Program-made: the position numbers and the translations under genes
The notes under the pieces: model-generated
Told to the model about the DNA's origin: nothing
The model's database searches: none
Seen by the model: only the letters and a program-made list of their open reading frames with translations
Shown here: in pieces, positions 18,084-26,173 of the stretch
How positions within the stretch are numbered: the first letter of the stretch is position 1
Layout of the letters: every line of letters begins with the position of its first letter
Assembly: GCA_026399835.1 (NCBI GenBank)
Contig: JAPLQE010000056.1
Span: forward strand, 1 to 64,000
DNA length: 64,000 bases
Source: Burkholderiales bacterium
Lineage (GTDB): Bacteria > Pseudomonadota > Gammaproteobacteria > Burkholderiales > Burkholderiaceae_E
Direction: 5' to 3'

Positions 18084-19607
18084 ATGAGCACGATCTCGCA
18101 GCACGACCTCGTCGACTCCGTCGCCGCCGCCCTGCAGTTCATCTCGTACTACCACCCGGTCGACTACATCCGCCACCTCGCCCGCGCCTACGAGCGCGAA
18201 CAGGGCCCGGCCGCCAAGGACGCGATCGCCCAGATCCTGACGAACTCGCGGATGTGCGCCGAGGGCAAGCGGCCGCTGTGCCAGGACACCGGCATCGTCA
18301 ACGTGTTCCTGAAGATCGGCATGGACGTGCGCTGGTCGGGCTTCACCGGTTCGATCGAGGACGCGGTCAACGAAGGCGTGCGCCGCGGCTACAACGACCC
18401 GGACAACATGCTGCGGGCCTCGGTGGTCGCCGACCCGCACTTCGAGCGGAAGAACACGAAGGACAACACGCCGGCCGTCGTGCACATGACGGTGGTGCCG
18501 GGCAGCACCGTCGAGGTCACCGTGGCCGCCAAGGGCGGCGGCTCGGAGAACAAGAGCAAGTTCGTGATGCTCAACCCGTCGGACTCGATCGTCGACTGGG
18601 TCATGAAGACGGTGCCGACCATGGGCGCAGGCTGGTGCCCGCCGGGCATGCTCGGCATCGGCATCGGCGGCACCGCCGAGAAGGCGATGCTGATGGCCAA
18701 GGAATCGCTGATGGAGTCGATCGACATGTTCGAGCTGCTCGCGCGCGGGCCGTCGAACAAGCTCGAGGCAATGCGCATCGAGCTCTACGAGAAGGTCAAC
18801 GCGCTGGGCATCGGCGCCCAGGGCCTGGGCGGCCTGACCACCGTGCTCGACGTCAAGATCGCGATGGCGCCCACCCATGCGGCGTCCAAGCCGGTGGCGA
18901 TGATCCCGAACTGCGCGGCGACCCGCCACGCCCATTTCGTGCTCGACGGCAGCGGTCCGGCGTACTGCGAGCCGCCCTCGCTGTCCGAGTGGCCGGACGT
19001 GCGCTGGATGCCGGACACCGAGCGCTCCAGGCGCGTGGACCTGGACACGCTGACGCCCGAGGAAGTCGCCTCCTGGACCCCCGGCCAGACGCTGCTGCTG
19101 AACGGCAGGATGCTCACCGGCCGTGATGCCGCGCACAAGCGGATCGCCGACATGCTCGCCCGTGGCGAGACGCTGCCGGTCGACTTCCGCAACCGCGTCA
19201 TCTACTACGTCGGCCCGGTCGATCCGGTGCGCGACGAGGCCGTCGGTCCGGCGGGGCCGACGACCGCCACCCGCATGGACAAGTTCACCGAGACCATGCT
19301 GGCGCAGACCGGGCTGATCGCGATGGTCGGCAAGGCCGAGCGCGGCCCGGTCGCGATCGAGTCGATCCGCAAGCACAAGCGGGCCTACCTGATGGCGGTG
19401 GGCGGCGCGGCCTACCTGGTGTCGAAGGCGATCAGGGGCGCACGCGTGCTCGGCTTCGCCGACCTTGGAATGGAAGCGATCTACGAGTTCGATGTCCGCG
19501 ACATGCCGGTGACGGTGGCGGTCGACTCGAACGGCACCTCGGTCCACGAGACCGGTCCGCGCGAATGGCAGGCGAAGATCGGCCGGATCCCGGTGTCGGT
19601 CGCCTGA
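18084..19607 (+). CDS. Class I fumarate hydratase
   Basis: A 507-residue iron-sulfur fumarase (FumA/FumB type), converting fumarate to malate in the TCA cycle. Both parts of the class I enzyme are in one chain: an N-terminal alpha domain and the C-terminal beta domain with ETGPREWQAKIG near the end. The three cysteines expected to bind the [4Fe-4S] cluster are visible: C66 in RPLCQDTG, C185 in GAGWCPPG and C277 in PNCAATRH. The ATG at 18084 gives the family length; the frame is open further upstream without homology. It is a single gene ending at a strong terminator about 280 bases later. Confidence 0.95.
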   Translation: MSTISQHDLVDSVAAALQFISYYHPVDYIRHLARAYEREQGPAAKDAIAQILTNSRMCAEGKRPLCQDTGIVNVFLKIGMDVRWSGFTGSIEDAVNEGVRRGYNDPDNMLRASVVADPHFERKNTKDNTPAVVHMTVVPGSTVEVTVAAKGGGSENKSKFVMLNPSDSIVDWVMKTVPTMGAGWCPPGMLGIGIGGTAEKAMLMAKESLMESIDMFELLARGPSNKLEAMRIELYEKVNALGIGAQGLGGLTTVLDVKIAMAPTHAASKPVAMIPNCAATRHAHFVLDGSGPAYCEPPSLSEWPDVRWMPDTERSRRVDLDTLTPEEVASWTPGQTLLLNGRMLTGRDAAHKRIADMLARGETLPVDFRNRVIYYVGPVDPVRDEAVGPAGPTTATRMDKFTETMLAQTGLIAMVGKAERGPVAIESIRKHKRAYLMAVGGAAYLVSKAIRGARVLGFADLGMEAIYEFDVRDMPVTVAVDSNGTSVHETGPREWQAKIGRIPVSVA

Positions 19608-19886
19608 CACGTTCCTCGGCGCGCTCTGCGCTCGAGCGGCTGCCGCGCCCGCACGACCGACAGCTCGCCGGGGCGCGTTCGTCACGACCGTGACGAAGTA
19701 GGCATCGGAATCCCTGACACTGCGGCCCGGCGCACGCCGCCCGGCGGCGCACGCTCGCCTGCAAATCGCTGATTCCCAAGGCGTTCGAGCAGGCTGGCAC
19801 GCGGCGTGCATGCGCTCATGCATCGCCGCGCGCTCGCGCGGCCCGCAGTTCGCGCTCGGGACGCATCCAACGATGTATCCCGTTGA
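19608..19886. other. Long 3' region between fumarase and its terminator
   Basis: About 280 bases lie between the fumarase stop and the clear terminator at 19887. I see no reading frame that looks real. It contains inverted-repeat-rich patches such as GTCACGACCGTGAC near 19681 and GCATGCGCTCATGC near 19810. A structured 3' untranslated region or a small RNA sharing the terminator is possible, though no separate promoter is clear. Confidence 0.4.
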
Positions 19887-19918
19887 GAGGAACGCCTCGG
19901 CGTTCCTCTTTTTCTTTT
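19887..19918 (+). terminator. Rho-independent terminator
   Basis: GAGGAACGC-CTCG-GCGTTCCTC forms a 9-base-pair stem with a tetraloop and is followed by TTTTTCTTTT. This is the strongest terminator in the window. It ends plus-strand transcription coming from fumarase. Its position, 22 bases before the 3' end of the convergent GlcG-like gene, also suits that. Confidence 0.85.
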
Positions 19919-19941
19919 CCGCCTCGGACGGGCGCCGCGCG

Positions 19942-20346
19942 TCAGCCGAGCGCCGCGATCCCGGCGCGCGCGATCTGGGCGTCCTCGCTCGACTTCACTC
20001 CCGAGACGCCGACCGCGCCGACGACGTGGCCGCCGACCACGATCGGCACGCCGCCCTCGAGCATGCCGGCCATCACCGGCGCCGACAGGAACGATACCCG
20101 CCCCTCGTTGATCATCTTCTCGTAGACGCCGCTGTCGCGACGTCCGAGCGCGGCGCAGCGGGCCTTCTCGGGGGCGATGTAGGCCGAGATCGGCGCGACG
20201 CCGTCGAGACGCTTCATCGCGAACAGGTGCCCACCGTCGTCGCAGACGGCGATCGTGACCGCCCAGTTGTTCGCGCGGGCCTCGGCTTCGGCGGCTGCGA
20301 GCACGGTCGCGACATCATCGGCGGACAGCATGGTCTTGGTGAGCAT
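19942..20346 (-). CDS. GlcG/HbpS-like protein (DUF336)
   Basis: A 134-residue protein of the GlcG/HbpS family, small proteins that often bind heme or sit beside glycolate, diol and aromatic degradation genes; the molecular role is mostly unknown. Family marks are AEAEARANNWAVTIAVCDDG, the motif LFAMKRLDGV, then GGVPIVVGGHVVGAVGVSG near the C-terminus. Two ATGs are possible. The one at 20344-20346 sits seven bases after GAGGA, while the one at 20350-20352 follows it immediately, so I chose the former. It lies 35 bases downstream of the MFS gene and is probably co-transcribed. Confidence 0.85.
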   Translation of the reverse strand: MLTKTMLSADDVATVLAAAEAEARANNWAVTIAVCDDGGHLFAMKRLDGVAPISAYIAPEKARCAALGRRDSGVYEKMINEGRVSFLSAPVMAGMLEGGVPIVVGGHVVGAVGVSGVKSSEDAQIARAGIAALG

Positions 20347-20381
20347 CGTCATTCCTCGAGAGGGAGTGGAGAAGGATGGGA

Positions 20382-21710
20382 TCAGGTGCCGGTCGCCGGC
20401 AGCGGCGCGTCGTCGGCACGCGCGGCGGCATGGCCGCGCTCGACGTCGATCGCGCGCAGCAGCACGAGGCCCAGCACGAAGAAGCTGCCGGTCGCGAGGA
20501 TCGCGAGCCGGTGGTTGCCCGCGGTCACCCAGGTGACCAGGCCGTAGACGAGCGGGCCGATGACCGCGGACAGCCGGGTGGCCAGTGCCCACAGGCCGAA
20601 GAACTCGGCCACGTGCGCGGGGGGCGCGAGGTAGCCAACCATCGCGCGGCCGCAGGACTGGCTCGAGCCCATGCACAGGCCCGCGAGCGCGGCGGCGATC
20701 CAGAACATCGCGACGCTGCGGGTGAGCCCTGCGATCGCGACCATCACGATCCAGCCCGCGAGCGTCCAGGCGAGCGCCCGCTTGTGACCGACGCGGTCCT
20801 GCGCATAGCCGAAGGCGAAGGCGCCGGCCGCCGCCGCGATGTTCACCAGGAACACCAGCATCATCGTCTCCTGCTGCGCGAAGCCCATCGCCTCTTCGGC
20901 ATAGACCGCGGCCAGCGCGATCACGACCGAGATCCCGGCCTGGTAGGCCGCGCCGCACAGCATCAGCTGCCAGAAGTCGCGGTAGCGGCGCGCGCGGCCG
21001 AGCGTGTCCCGGACCCGGCGCAGCGCGGCGCCGATGCCTGCGCCCTGCGAGGCGGCAGCGGGGTTCGGCTGGGCGCGTTCGCGCAGCACCAGGAAGGCCG
21101 GCAGCGCGGCCGCGGCGAACACCGCCGCCACGATCAGCATCGTCGGCGGCACGAACTGTTCGGCCGTCTCGCCCCGGCCCTGCGCGCTCAGCACCCAGGC
21201 GAGCGACAGCCCGAGTGCCAGCATCCCGCCGAAGTAGCCGAAGCTCCAGCCCCAGCCCGAGACCTTGCCGAGCGTCTCGGGCCGTGCGAGCTCGGGCAGG
21301 AACGCGCCGGCGAGCGCCTCGCCGACCGAGAAGAACCAGTTGGACAGGGCGACCACCACCATGGCGAACGCGACGTCGCCCCGGCCCGCGAATGCCAGGG
21401 CCGCGGTCGACACGATGCAGCCGATCGTCGCAGCGAGCATCAGCGGCTTCTTGGAGGCGTGGAGGTCGGCCCAGGCGCCGATCGCCGGCATGGTCAGCGT
21501 GACCGCGATGTTCGACAGCGCCAGTGCCACCGTCCAGGCCAGCGTCGCCCAGTCCGCGCGTTCGGCCACGACGCCGACGAAGTACGCGTTGAAGACGGCC
21601 GTCAGCACCACCGTGGTGTAGCCGGAGTTCGCGAAGTCGTACATCGCCCAGGCGCCGACCTCGCGGGGCGGCACGCCGGGGTTCAGCGCCGATCTGTCGA
21701 AGAGGGCCAT
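20382..21710 (-). CDS. UMF1-type MFS transporter
   Basis: A 442-residue transporter of the UMF1 (Atg22-like) branch of the major facilitator superfamily. The signature opening EVGAWAMYDFANSGYTTVVLT is typical of that branch. About twelve membrane segments are visible, including TMPAIGAWADLHASKKP, which takes the place of the loop 2-3 MFS motif. The inner-membrane substrate is unknown; members are annotated as permeases or effluxers. The ATG at 21708-21710 was chosen because the longer frame upstream is Arg/Ala-rich noise. It precedes the GlcG-like gene by 35 bases. Confidence 0.88.
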   Translation of the reverse strand: MALFDRSALNPGVPPREVGAWAMYDFANSGYTTVVLTAVFNAYFVGVVAERADWATLAWTVALALSNIAVTLTMPAIGAWADLHASKKPLMLAATIGCIVSTAALAFAGRGDVAFAMVVVALSNWFFSVGEALAGAFLPELARPETLGKVSGWGWSFGYFGGMLALGLSLAWVLSAQGRGETAEQFVPPTMLIVAAVFAAAALPAFLVLRERAQPNPAAASQGAGIGAALRRVRDTLGRARRYRDFWQLMLCGAAYQAGISVVIALAAVYAEEAMGFAQQETMMLVFLVNIAAAAGAFAFGYAQDRVGHKRALAWTLAGWIVMVAIAGLTRSVAMFWIAAALAGLCMGSSQSCGRAMVGYLAPPAHVAEFFGLWALATRLSAVIGPLVYGLVTWVTAGNHRLAILATGSFFVLGLVLLRAIDVERGHAAARADDAPLPATGT

Positions 21711-21926
21711 GTCTCGGTCAGCCGATGGGCCTGCGGCGCGAGCGGCCGCACGGCGGGCGTGAGTGTACGTCCTTCGCCGCGGCAGGCCGCCATCCCCCGG
21801 CGCCGCGGGCGGCACCAGCAGCCCGCGCAGCAGCAGCTTCAGTTCGAACGGGTCCAGCGGCAGATCCTCCGGCCGCGCCTGCAGCCCGGCCGCGAGTGTA
21901 CGGTCGGCTCGGCCGGTGGCCGCGCA

Positions 21927-21932
21927 TAGAAT
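21927..21932 (+). promoter_or_regulatory. -10 box upstream of srkA
   Basis: TAGAAT five bases before the srkA ATG. Such close spacing would make the transcript leaderless or nearly so, unless the real start is a little downstream. Confidence 0.35.
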
Positions 21933-21937
21933 GGGCG

Positions 21938-22936
21938 ATGCTCGACGACCCGGATGCCCCGCCCCACCCCTTCGCGCAGCTCGAGCCCGGCCGTATCCTC
22001 GACACGCTGGAGGCCGCCGGCTGGCGAGGCGACGGCCGACTGCTCGCCCTCAACAGTTACGAGAACCGCGTCTACCAGGTGTGGCTGGAGGACGGCGGCA
22101 GCGTCGTCGTGAAGTTCTACCGCCCGCAGCGCTGGAGCGACGCCCAGATCCTCGAGGAACACCGGTTCACCGAGGAGCTCGCCGGTCACGAGATTCCCGT
22201 GGTGCCGCCGATCGAGGCCGCCGGGACGACGCTGCACTGCCATGACGGCTGGCGCTTCGCGGTCTATCCGCGGCGCGGCGGACGCGCGCCCGAGCTCGAG
22301 GATCCCGAGACCCTCGCCTGGCTCGGCCGCTTCATCGGGCGCATCCACGCGGTCGGCGCGATCGCCCCGTTCCGCGAGCGGCCGGTGCTCGACATCCAGG
22401 CCTTCGGCCGCGAGCCGCGCGACTGGCTCCTCGCGCACGAGGCCCTGCCGCCCGACCTGCTGCCGGCATGGAAGGCGGTGGTCGAGCAGTGCATCGACGC
22501 GGTCCAGGCCGCCTTCGATCGCGTCGGGCCCCTGCGCTCGATCCGCCTGCACGGCGACTGCCATGCCGGAAACGTCCTCTGGACCGACGACGGCCCGCAC
22601 TTCGTCGACTTCGACGATGCCCGCATGGGACCGGCGGTCCAGGACCTCTGGATGCTGCTGTCGGGCGACGCGCAGGACATGACGCGCCAGCTCGTCGAGG
22701 TGCTCGACGGCTATCGCGACTTCATGGACTTCGACCGCCGCGAGCTGCAGCTGATCGAGCCGCTGCGCACGCTCCGGCTGATCCACTACAGCGCCTGGGT
22801 CGCCCGGCGCTGGACCGATCCCGCCTTCCCGGCGGCGTTCCCGTGGTTCGGGACCGCCCGGTACTGGCAGGACCGGATCCTCGAGCTGCGCGAGCAGCTC
22901 GCGGCGATGTCGGAACCGGCGCTGCAGGTGCCCTGA
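21938..22936 (+). CDS. srkA: Stress response kinase A (YihE/RdoA type)
   Basis: A 332-residue aminoglycoside-phosphotransferase-like protein kinase of the SrkA (YihE, RdoA) family, which counters stress-induced cell death in E. coli. NSYENRVYQVWLEDG (39-53) is the nucleotide-binding strand, VVVKFYRPQRW carries the ATP lysine (K59), HGDCHAGNVLW (205-215) has the catalytic Asp207 and Asn212, and FVDFDDARMGP (222-232) has the metal aspartates. Length matches E. coli SrkA (about 328). The ATG at 21938 gives the conserved length; the upstream in-frame extension is Pro/Ala-rich without homology. It converges on prpE, their stop codons being about 40 bases apart within one inverted repeat. Confidence 0.93.
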   Translation: MLDDPDAPPHPFAQLEPGRILDTLEAAGWRGDGRLLALNSYENRVYQVWLEDGGSVVVKFYRPQRWSDAQILEEHRFTEELAGHEIPVVPPIEAAGTTLHCHDGWRFAVYPRRGGRAPELEDPETLAWLGRFIGRIHAVGAIAPFRERPVLDIQAFGREPRDWLLAHEALPPDLLPAWKAVVEQCIDAVQAAFDRVGPLRSIRLHGDCHAGNVLWTDDGPHFVDFDDARMGPAVQDLWMLLSGDAQDMTRQLVEVLDGYRDFMDFDRRELQLIEPLRTLRLIHYSAWVARRWTDPAFPAAFPWFGTARYWQDRILELREQLAAMSEPALQVP

Positions 22937-22979
22937 GGGCCTCGGACCCTCGTCGGACGCCCGGGCCGGCGGCCCTCAG
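22933..22979. terminator. Inverted repeat covering both convergent stop codons
   Basis: CTGAGGGCC at 22933-22941 and GGCCCTCAG at 22971-22979 are perfect 9-base complements, 29 bases apart. The srkA stop lies in the left arm and the prpE stop in the right arm. Transcribed from either side it would fold into a stem, so it may act as a two-way terminator or mRNA end protector, although no T-run is present. Confidence 0.4.
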
Positions 22980-24865
22980 CCGCGGACCGTCTGCCTGAGC
23001 GCCTCGAGCGCGCCCGGATCCTCGATCGTCGTCAGGTCACCCGGGTCGCGGCCCTCGCAGACCGCCTGGATCGAGCGGCGCAGCACCTTGCCCGAGCGCG
23101 TCTTCGGCAGCAGGTTCACGAAGTGCACGCGGGCCGGGCGCGCGACCGCACCGAGCTGCCGGTCGACCACGGCCATCACCGCGCCCTCGAGCGCACGGCG
23201 CTGCTCGGGCGTCTCGGCGAGCGCCGGATCCTTGAGCACCGCGAACGCCACGGCCACCTGGCCCTTGAGCGCGTCGGCCACGCCCACCACCGCGCACTCA
23301 GCGATCGCGGCGTGGCTGGAGATCGACTCCTCGATCTCGCGCGTGCCCAGGCGGTGCCCGGCGACGTTGATCACGTCGTCGGTGCGGCCGAGGATGAAGT
23401 AGTAGCCATCGTCGTCGCGGATGCCCCAGTCGAAGGTCGAGTAGACCTGGCGGCCAGGGATGCTGTCGAAGTACGTGGCCACGAAACGCCGGTCGTCGCC
23501 CCAGATCGTCTGCATGCAGCCCGGCGGCAGCGGCGGCACGATCGCGACCACGCCCTTCTCGTTCGCGCCGACCTCCTCGCCCGTCTGCTCGTGCAACAGG
23601 CGCACGTCGTAGCCGTACATCGGCAGGCCCGGACTGCCGATCTTCGTCGGCGTCGCCTCGATGCCGTGGGCCACCGTCAGGATCGGCCAGCCGGTCTCGG
23701 TCTGCCAGTAGTTGTCGACGATCGGCCGCCCGATCGCGTCGGCGATCCACTTCGAGGTCGGCTCGTCGAGCGGCTCGCCGGCGAGGAACAGCGCCCGCAG
23801 GCTCGACACGTCGTAGCGGCTCAGCCAGGACGGATCCTGCTTCTTCAGCACGCGGATCGCGGTCGGCGCGGAGAACATGACCGTCACGCCATAGCGCTCG
23901 ACGAGCTGCCACAGGATGCCCGCATCGGGGCGAACCGGCGTGCCTTCGTACAGGATGGTCGCCATGCCGCCGATCAGCGGGCCGTAGACGATGTACGAGT
24001 GCCCGACCACCCAGCCGATGTCGCTGGTGCAGAAGTAGGTCTCGCCGGGGTTGCCGCGGAAGATGTGCTTCATCGACGCGGCGAGCGCCACCGCGTAGCC
24101 GCCGACGTCGCGCTGCACGCCCTTGGGCTTGCCGGTGGTGCCCGAGGTGTAGAGGATGTAGCTGCTCTCGTTGGACTCGAGCCAGGTGACGGGCACCTGC
24201 GCATCGAGGTGCACGGCGCGCATCGTCGCGTAGTCCTCGTCGCGGCCGGCCACCGGCTCGAAGGGCGCGAGCTCGCGGTCGACCATCAGCACCTTGCCCG
24301 GCTTGTGCGCGGACAGGCGGATCGCCTCGTCGAGCAGCGGCTTGTAGGGCACGACCTTGCCGCCGCGCGAGCCAGCGTCGGCGCTGACGATCAGCGTGGG
24401 CGAGGCGTCCTCGATGCGGCTGGCGAGGCTCACCGACGCGAAGCCGCCGAAGACGACCGAATGGATCGCGCCGATGCGCGCGCAGGCGAGCATCGCGAAG
24501 GTCGCCTCCGGGATCATCGGCATGTAGATCAGCACACGGTCGCCGCGCCCCACGCCCAGGGCCAGCATCGTCGCCGCCATGCGCTGCACCTCGCGGTGAA
24601 GCTCGGCGAAGGTGTAGATGCGCTCTTCGTTCGTCTCGGTCGAGACGAACACCAGTGCGCGGGCATCGGCCTGCGTCGGCAGCCAGCGGTCGATCGCGTT
24701 GTGGCAGAGGTTGGTGGTGCCGCCGACGAACCATCGCGCGAAGGGCGGGCGGCTGTAGTCGAGCACCTCGGTGAAGGGCGTCCGCCATTCGATGAGGGCG
24801 GCTTCCTCGCCCCAGAATCCGGCCCGGTCCTCGATCGACCTGCGATGCACGCTTCGATAGTCCAT
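22976..24865 (-). CDS. prpE: Propionyl-CoA synthetase
   Basis: A 629-residue AMP-forming acyl-CoA ligase that activates propionate to propionyl-CoA, the entry step of propionate catabolism. The N-terminus YRSVHRRSIEDRAGFWGEEA and the run ARWFVGGTTNLCHNAIDRW are characteristic of PrpE rather than Acs. The catalytic landmarks are [42 protein letters not shown] and PKTRSGKVLRR with the regulatory lysine at about K593. It is shorter than the acsA product (660 residues), as expected. No prpBC or prpR genes are adjacent. Confidence 0.94.
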   Translation of the reverse strand: MDYRSVHRRSIEDRAGFWGEEAALIEWRTPFTEVLDYSRPPFARWFVGGTTNLCHNAIDRWLPTQADARALVFVSTETNEERIYTFAELHREVQRMAATMLALGVGRGDRVLIYMPMIPEATFAMLACARIGAIHSVVFGGFASVSLASRIEDASPTLIVSADAGSRGGKVVPYKPLLDEAIRLSAHKPGKVLMVDRELAPFEPVAGRDEDYATMRAVHLDAQVPVTWLESNESSYILYTSGTTGKPKGVQRDVGGYAVALAASMKHIFRGNPGETYFCTSDIGWVVGHSYIVYGPLIGGMATILYEGTPVRPDAGILWQLVERYGVTVMFSAPTAIRVLKKQDPSWLSRYDVSSLRALFLAGEPLDEPTSKWIADAIGRPIVDNYWQTETGWPILTVAHGIEATPTKIGSPGLPMYGYDVRLLHEQTGEEVGANEKGVVAIVPPLPPGCMQTIWGDDRRFVATYFDSIPGRQVYSTFDWGIRDDDGYYFILGRTDDVINVAGHRLGTREIEESISSHAAIAECAVVGVADALKGQVAVAFAVLKDPALAETPEQRRALEGAVMAVVDRQLGAVARPARVHFVNLLPKTRSGKVLRRSIQAVCEGRDPGDLTTIEDPGALEALRQTVRG

Positions 24866-24962
24866 GTCGCCTCCCTGACGCTCTCGTCGCGCGGCAGTGT
24901 GGGACGGAGGCCTTACGACCTGCTTACGCAGCCGATGCGACGCGCGCGTCGTGCGACAGGGA

Positions 24963-26108
24963 TCAGTTCGCCAGCAGTCGGACCGCCGGCCACGGCAGCG
25001 TGCACTGCCACGAAGGCCCCCAGGCGCCGGCGAACGCGCGCGCGGTCAGGCCGCCGGCCGCGGCCGGCTCGGGCGGCGAGGCGAGCAGTGCGGCGAGCGC
25101 ATCGCCGGACCGCAGCGGATCGACCGGATGCAGGCACATCGAGACCCGCGCTGCGGCCGTGCCCGAGGCGCCAGCCTGCCGCCCAGCGGCCAGCAGCCCG
25201 AAGCGCAGCGCCAGGCGCAGCGCCGTGGCCGCCGAGGCCGGCACGCAGAGCCACGCGGTGTCGATGGATTCGACGAAGAGCGCGTCGGCCGCACGCACGC
25301 CGCGTCGCAGCCGCGCCGGCAGGTCGTCCAGGCCGGGCGAAGACATCCGGATCAGCGCAGGCGCTGCCTCGGCCGAGGCGCCTGCTCGGCCTGCCGCCGC
25401 AGCCGCTGCGGCGAACCATCGCGGCAGCGGATCGGGGACGAGGCGGGTGACGACCGGGGCGGACGCCGCGACAGCGGCATCGGAAGACGCGGGAGCGGAC
25501 AGGGCTGCAAGCTCGGCAGGTTCCGCCTGATCCCGCGCGACGCGGGGCGCTGCAAGAGGCTCGATGGCGACCGGCACCGGCACCGGCACCGGCACCGGCA
25601 CCGGCACCGGCAGGTCGAGATTCGGGGCGCCCGAAGCCGCCGTCTCGGCCCGCGCGCGCTCGGCCAGGCCTCGATCGCTCCGCAGGCGCTCTTCCAGCCA
25701 GTCGCCGAGCTCGCCGACGCCATCCCCCTTGACGACGAACCGGTCCGCCCCGAGCGCGAGCGCCCGATCGCGCTGGGCGGCGTCGTCGGAGCCCGAAAGC
25801 ATCGCGAACGGAAGCTCCCGCACGCGCTCGAGCATCGACGCGCGGACCCGCCGGAGCAGCTCGAACCCGTCGATGCCGGGCATGCTCAGATCGCTCAGGA
25901 TCGCGGCGATCGAGCCGTCCAGGAGCAGGAGCTCCCACGCGCGCTCTCCGGACTCCGCCTGCCGGACGCGGAACCGGCCGGCCAGACCGCGCACCAGCGA
26001 GGCTCGTACGAAGCGCGAATCATCGACGACCAGAACCGATCCGCTCGAAGCGGTCGCGGCCTGCGGCGCACCGGGCGCGGCGTCGTGTCGGGAGGAGGTT
26101 GCGTCCAA
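24963..26108 (-). CDS. Response-regulator receiver protein with (Pro-Val)n linker
   Basis: A receiver domain occupies the first third: SVLVVDDSRFVRASLVRG with the acidic pair, LSDLSMPGIDGFELL with the phosphoacceptor aspartate (D73 from the TTG at 26106-26108), MLSGSDD and RFVVKG with the lysine. There follows a Pro-Val repeat of seven dipeptides encoded by a hexanucleotide repeat, then a 200-residue Ala-rich region with no recognised output domain. It ends CTLPWPAVRLLAN. The start is uncertain: no ATG precedes the receiver domain, and the frame stays open to a TTG at 26214-26216, which would overlap the divergent gene by 43 bases. No kinase gene is nearby. Confidence 0.7.
   Translation of the reverse strand: MDATSSRHDAAPGAPQAATASSGSVLVVDDSRFVRASLVRGLAGRFRVRQAESGERAWELLLLDGSIAAILSDLSMPGIDGFELLRRVRASMLERVRELPFAMLSGSDDAAQRDRALALGADRFVVKGDGVGELGDWLEERLRSDRGLAERARAETAASGAPNLDLPVPVPVPVPVPVPVAIEPLAAPRVARDQAEPAELAALSAPASSDAAVAASAPVVTRLVPDPLPRWFAAAAAAAGRAGASAEAAPALIRMSSPGLDDLPARLRRGVRAADALFVESIDTAWLCVPASAATALRLALRFGLLAAGRQAGASGTAAARVSMCLHPVDPLRSGDALAALLASPPEPAAAGGLTARAFAGAWGPSWQCTLPWPAVRLLAN
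25570..25611. repeat. Hexanucleotide repeat ACCGGC x7
   Basis: Seven perfect tandem copies of ACCGGC on the plus strand, reading as Pro-Val dipeptides in the receiver-protein gene on the minus strand. Being a multiple of three, gain or loss of units changes linker length without breaking the frame. Confidence 0.95.
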
Positions 26109-26136
26109 GAGGTCGCGATTCAGTGTGTCGGAGGTT

Positions 26137-26165
26137 TTGACAGTGCCGGGATTTTCTCCTAGGCT
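26137..26165 (+). promoter_or_regulatory. Sigma-70 promoter of the NlpC/P60 gene
   Basis: A perfect -35 TTGACA (26137-26142), a 17-base spacer and a -10 TAGGCT (26160-26165) lie directly ahead of the ATG at 26174. Transcription would start near 26172, leaving almost no 5' leader. A downstream ATG at 26195 would give a 23-base leader but has no clear ribosome-binding site. Confidence 0.6.
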
Positions 26166-26173
26166 CCGCCACG

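Noticed and set aside
17436-19823. 795-codon minus-strand frame opposite the fumarase gene
   Set aside because: It overlaps the fumarase coding sequence along its whole core and has no homology that I can see.
25570-25611. CRISPR-like short repeat
   Set aside because: Simple tandem hexamers without spacers, inside a coding frame. No CRISPR array or cas gene was seen in the window.
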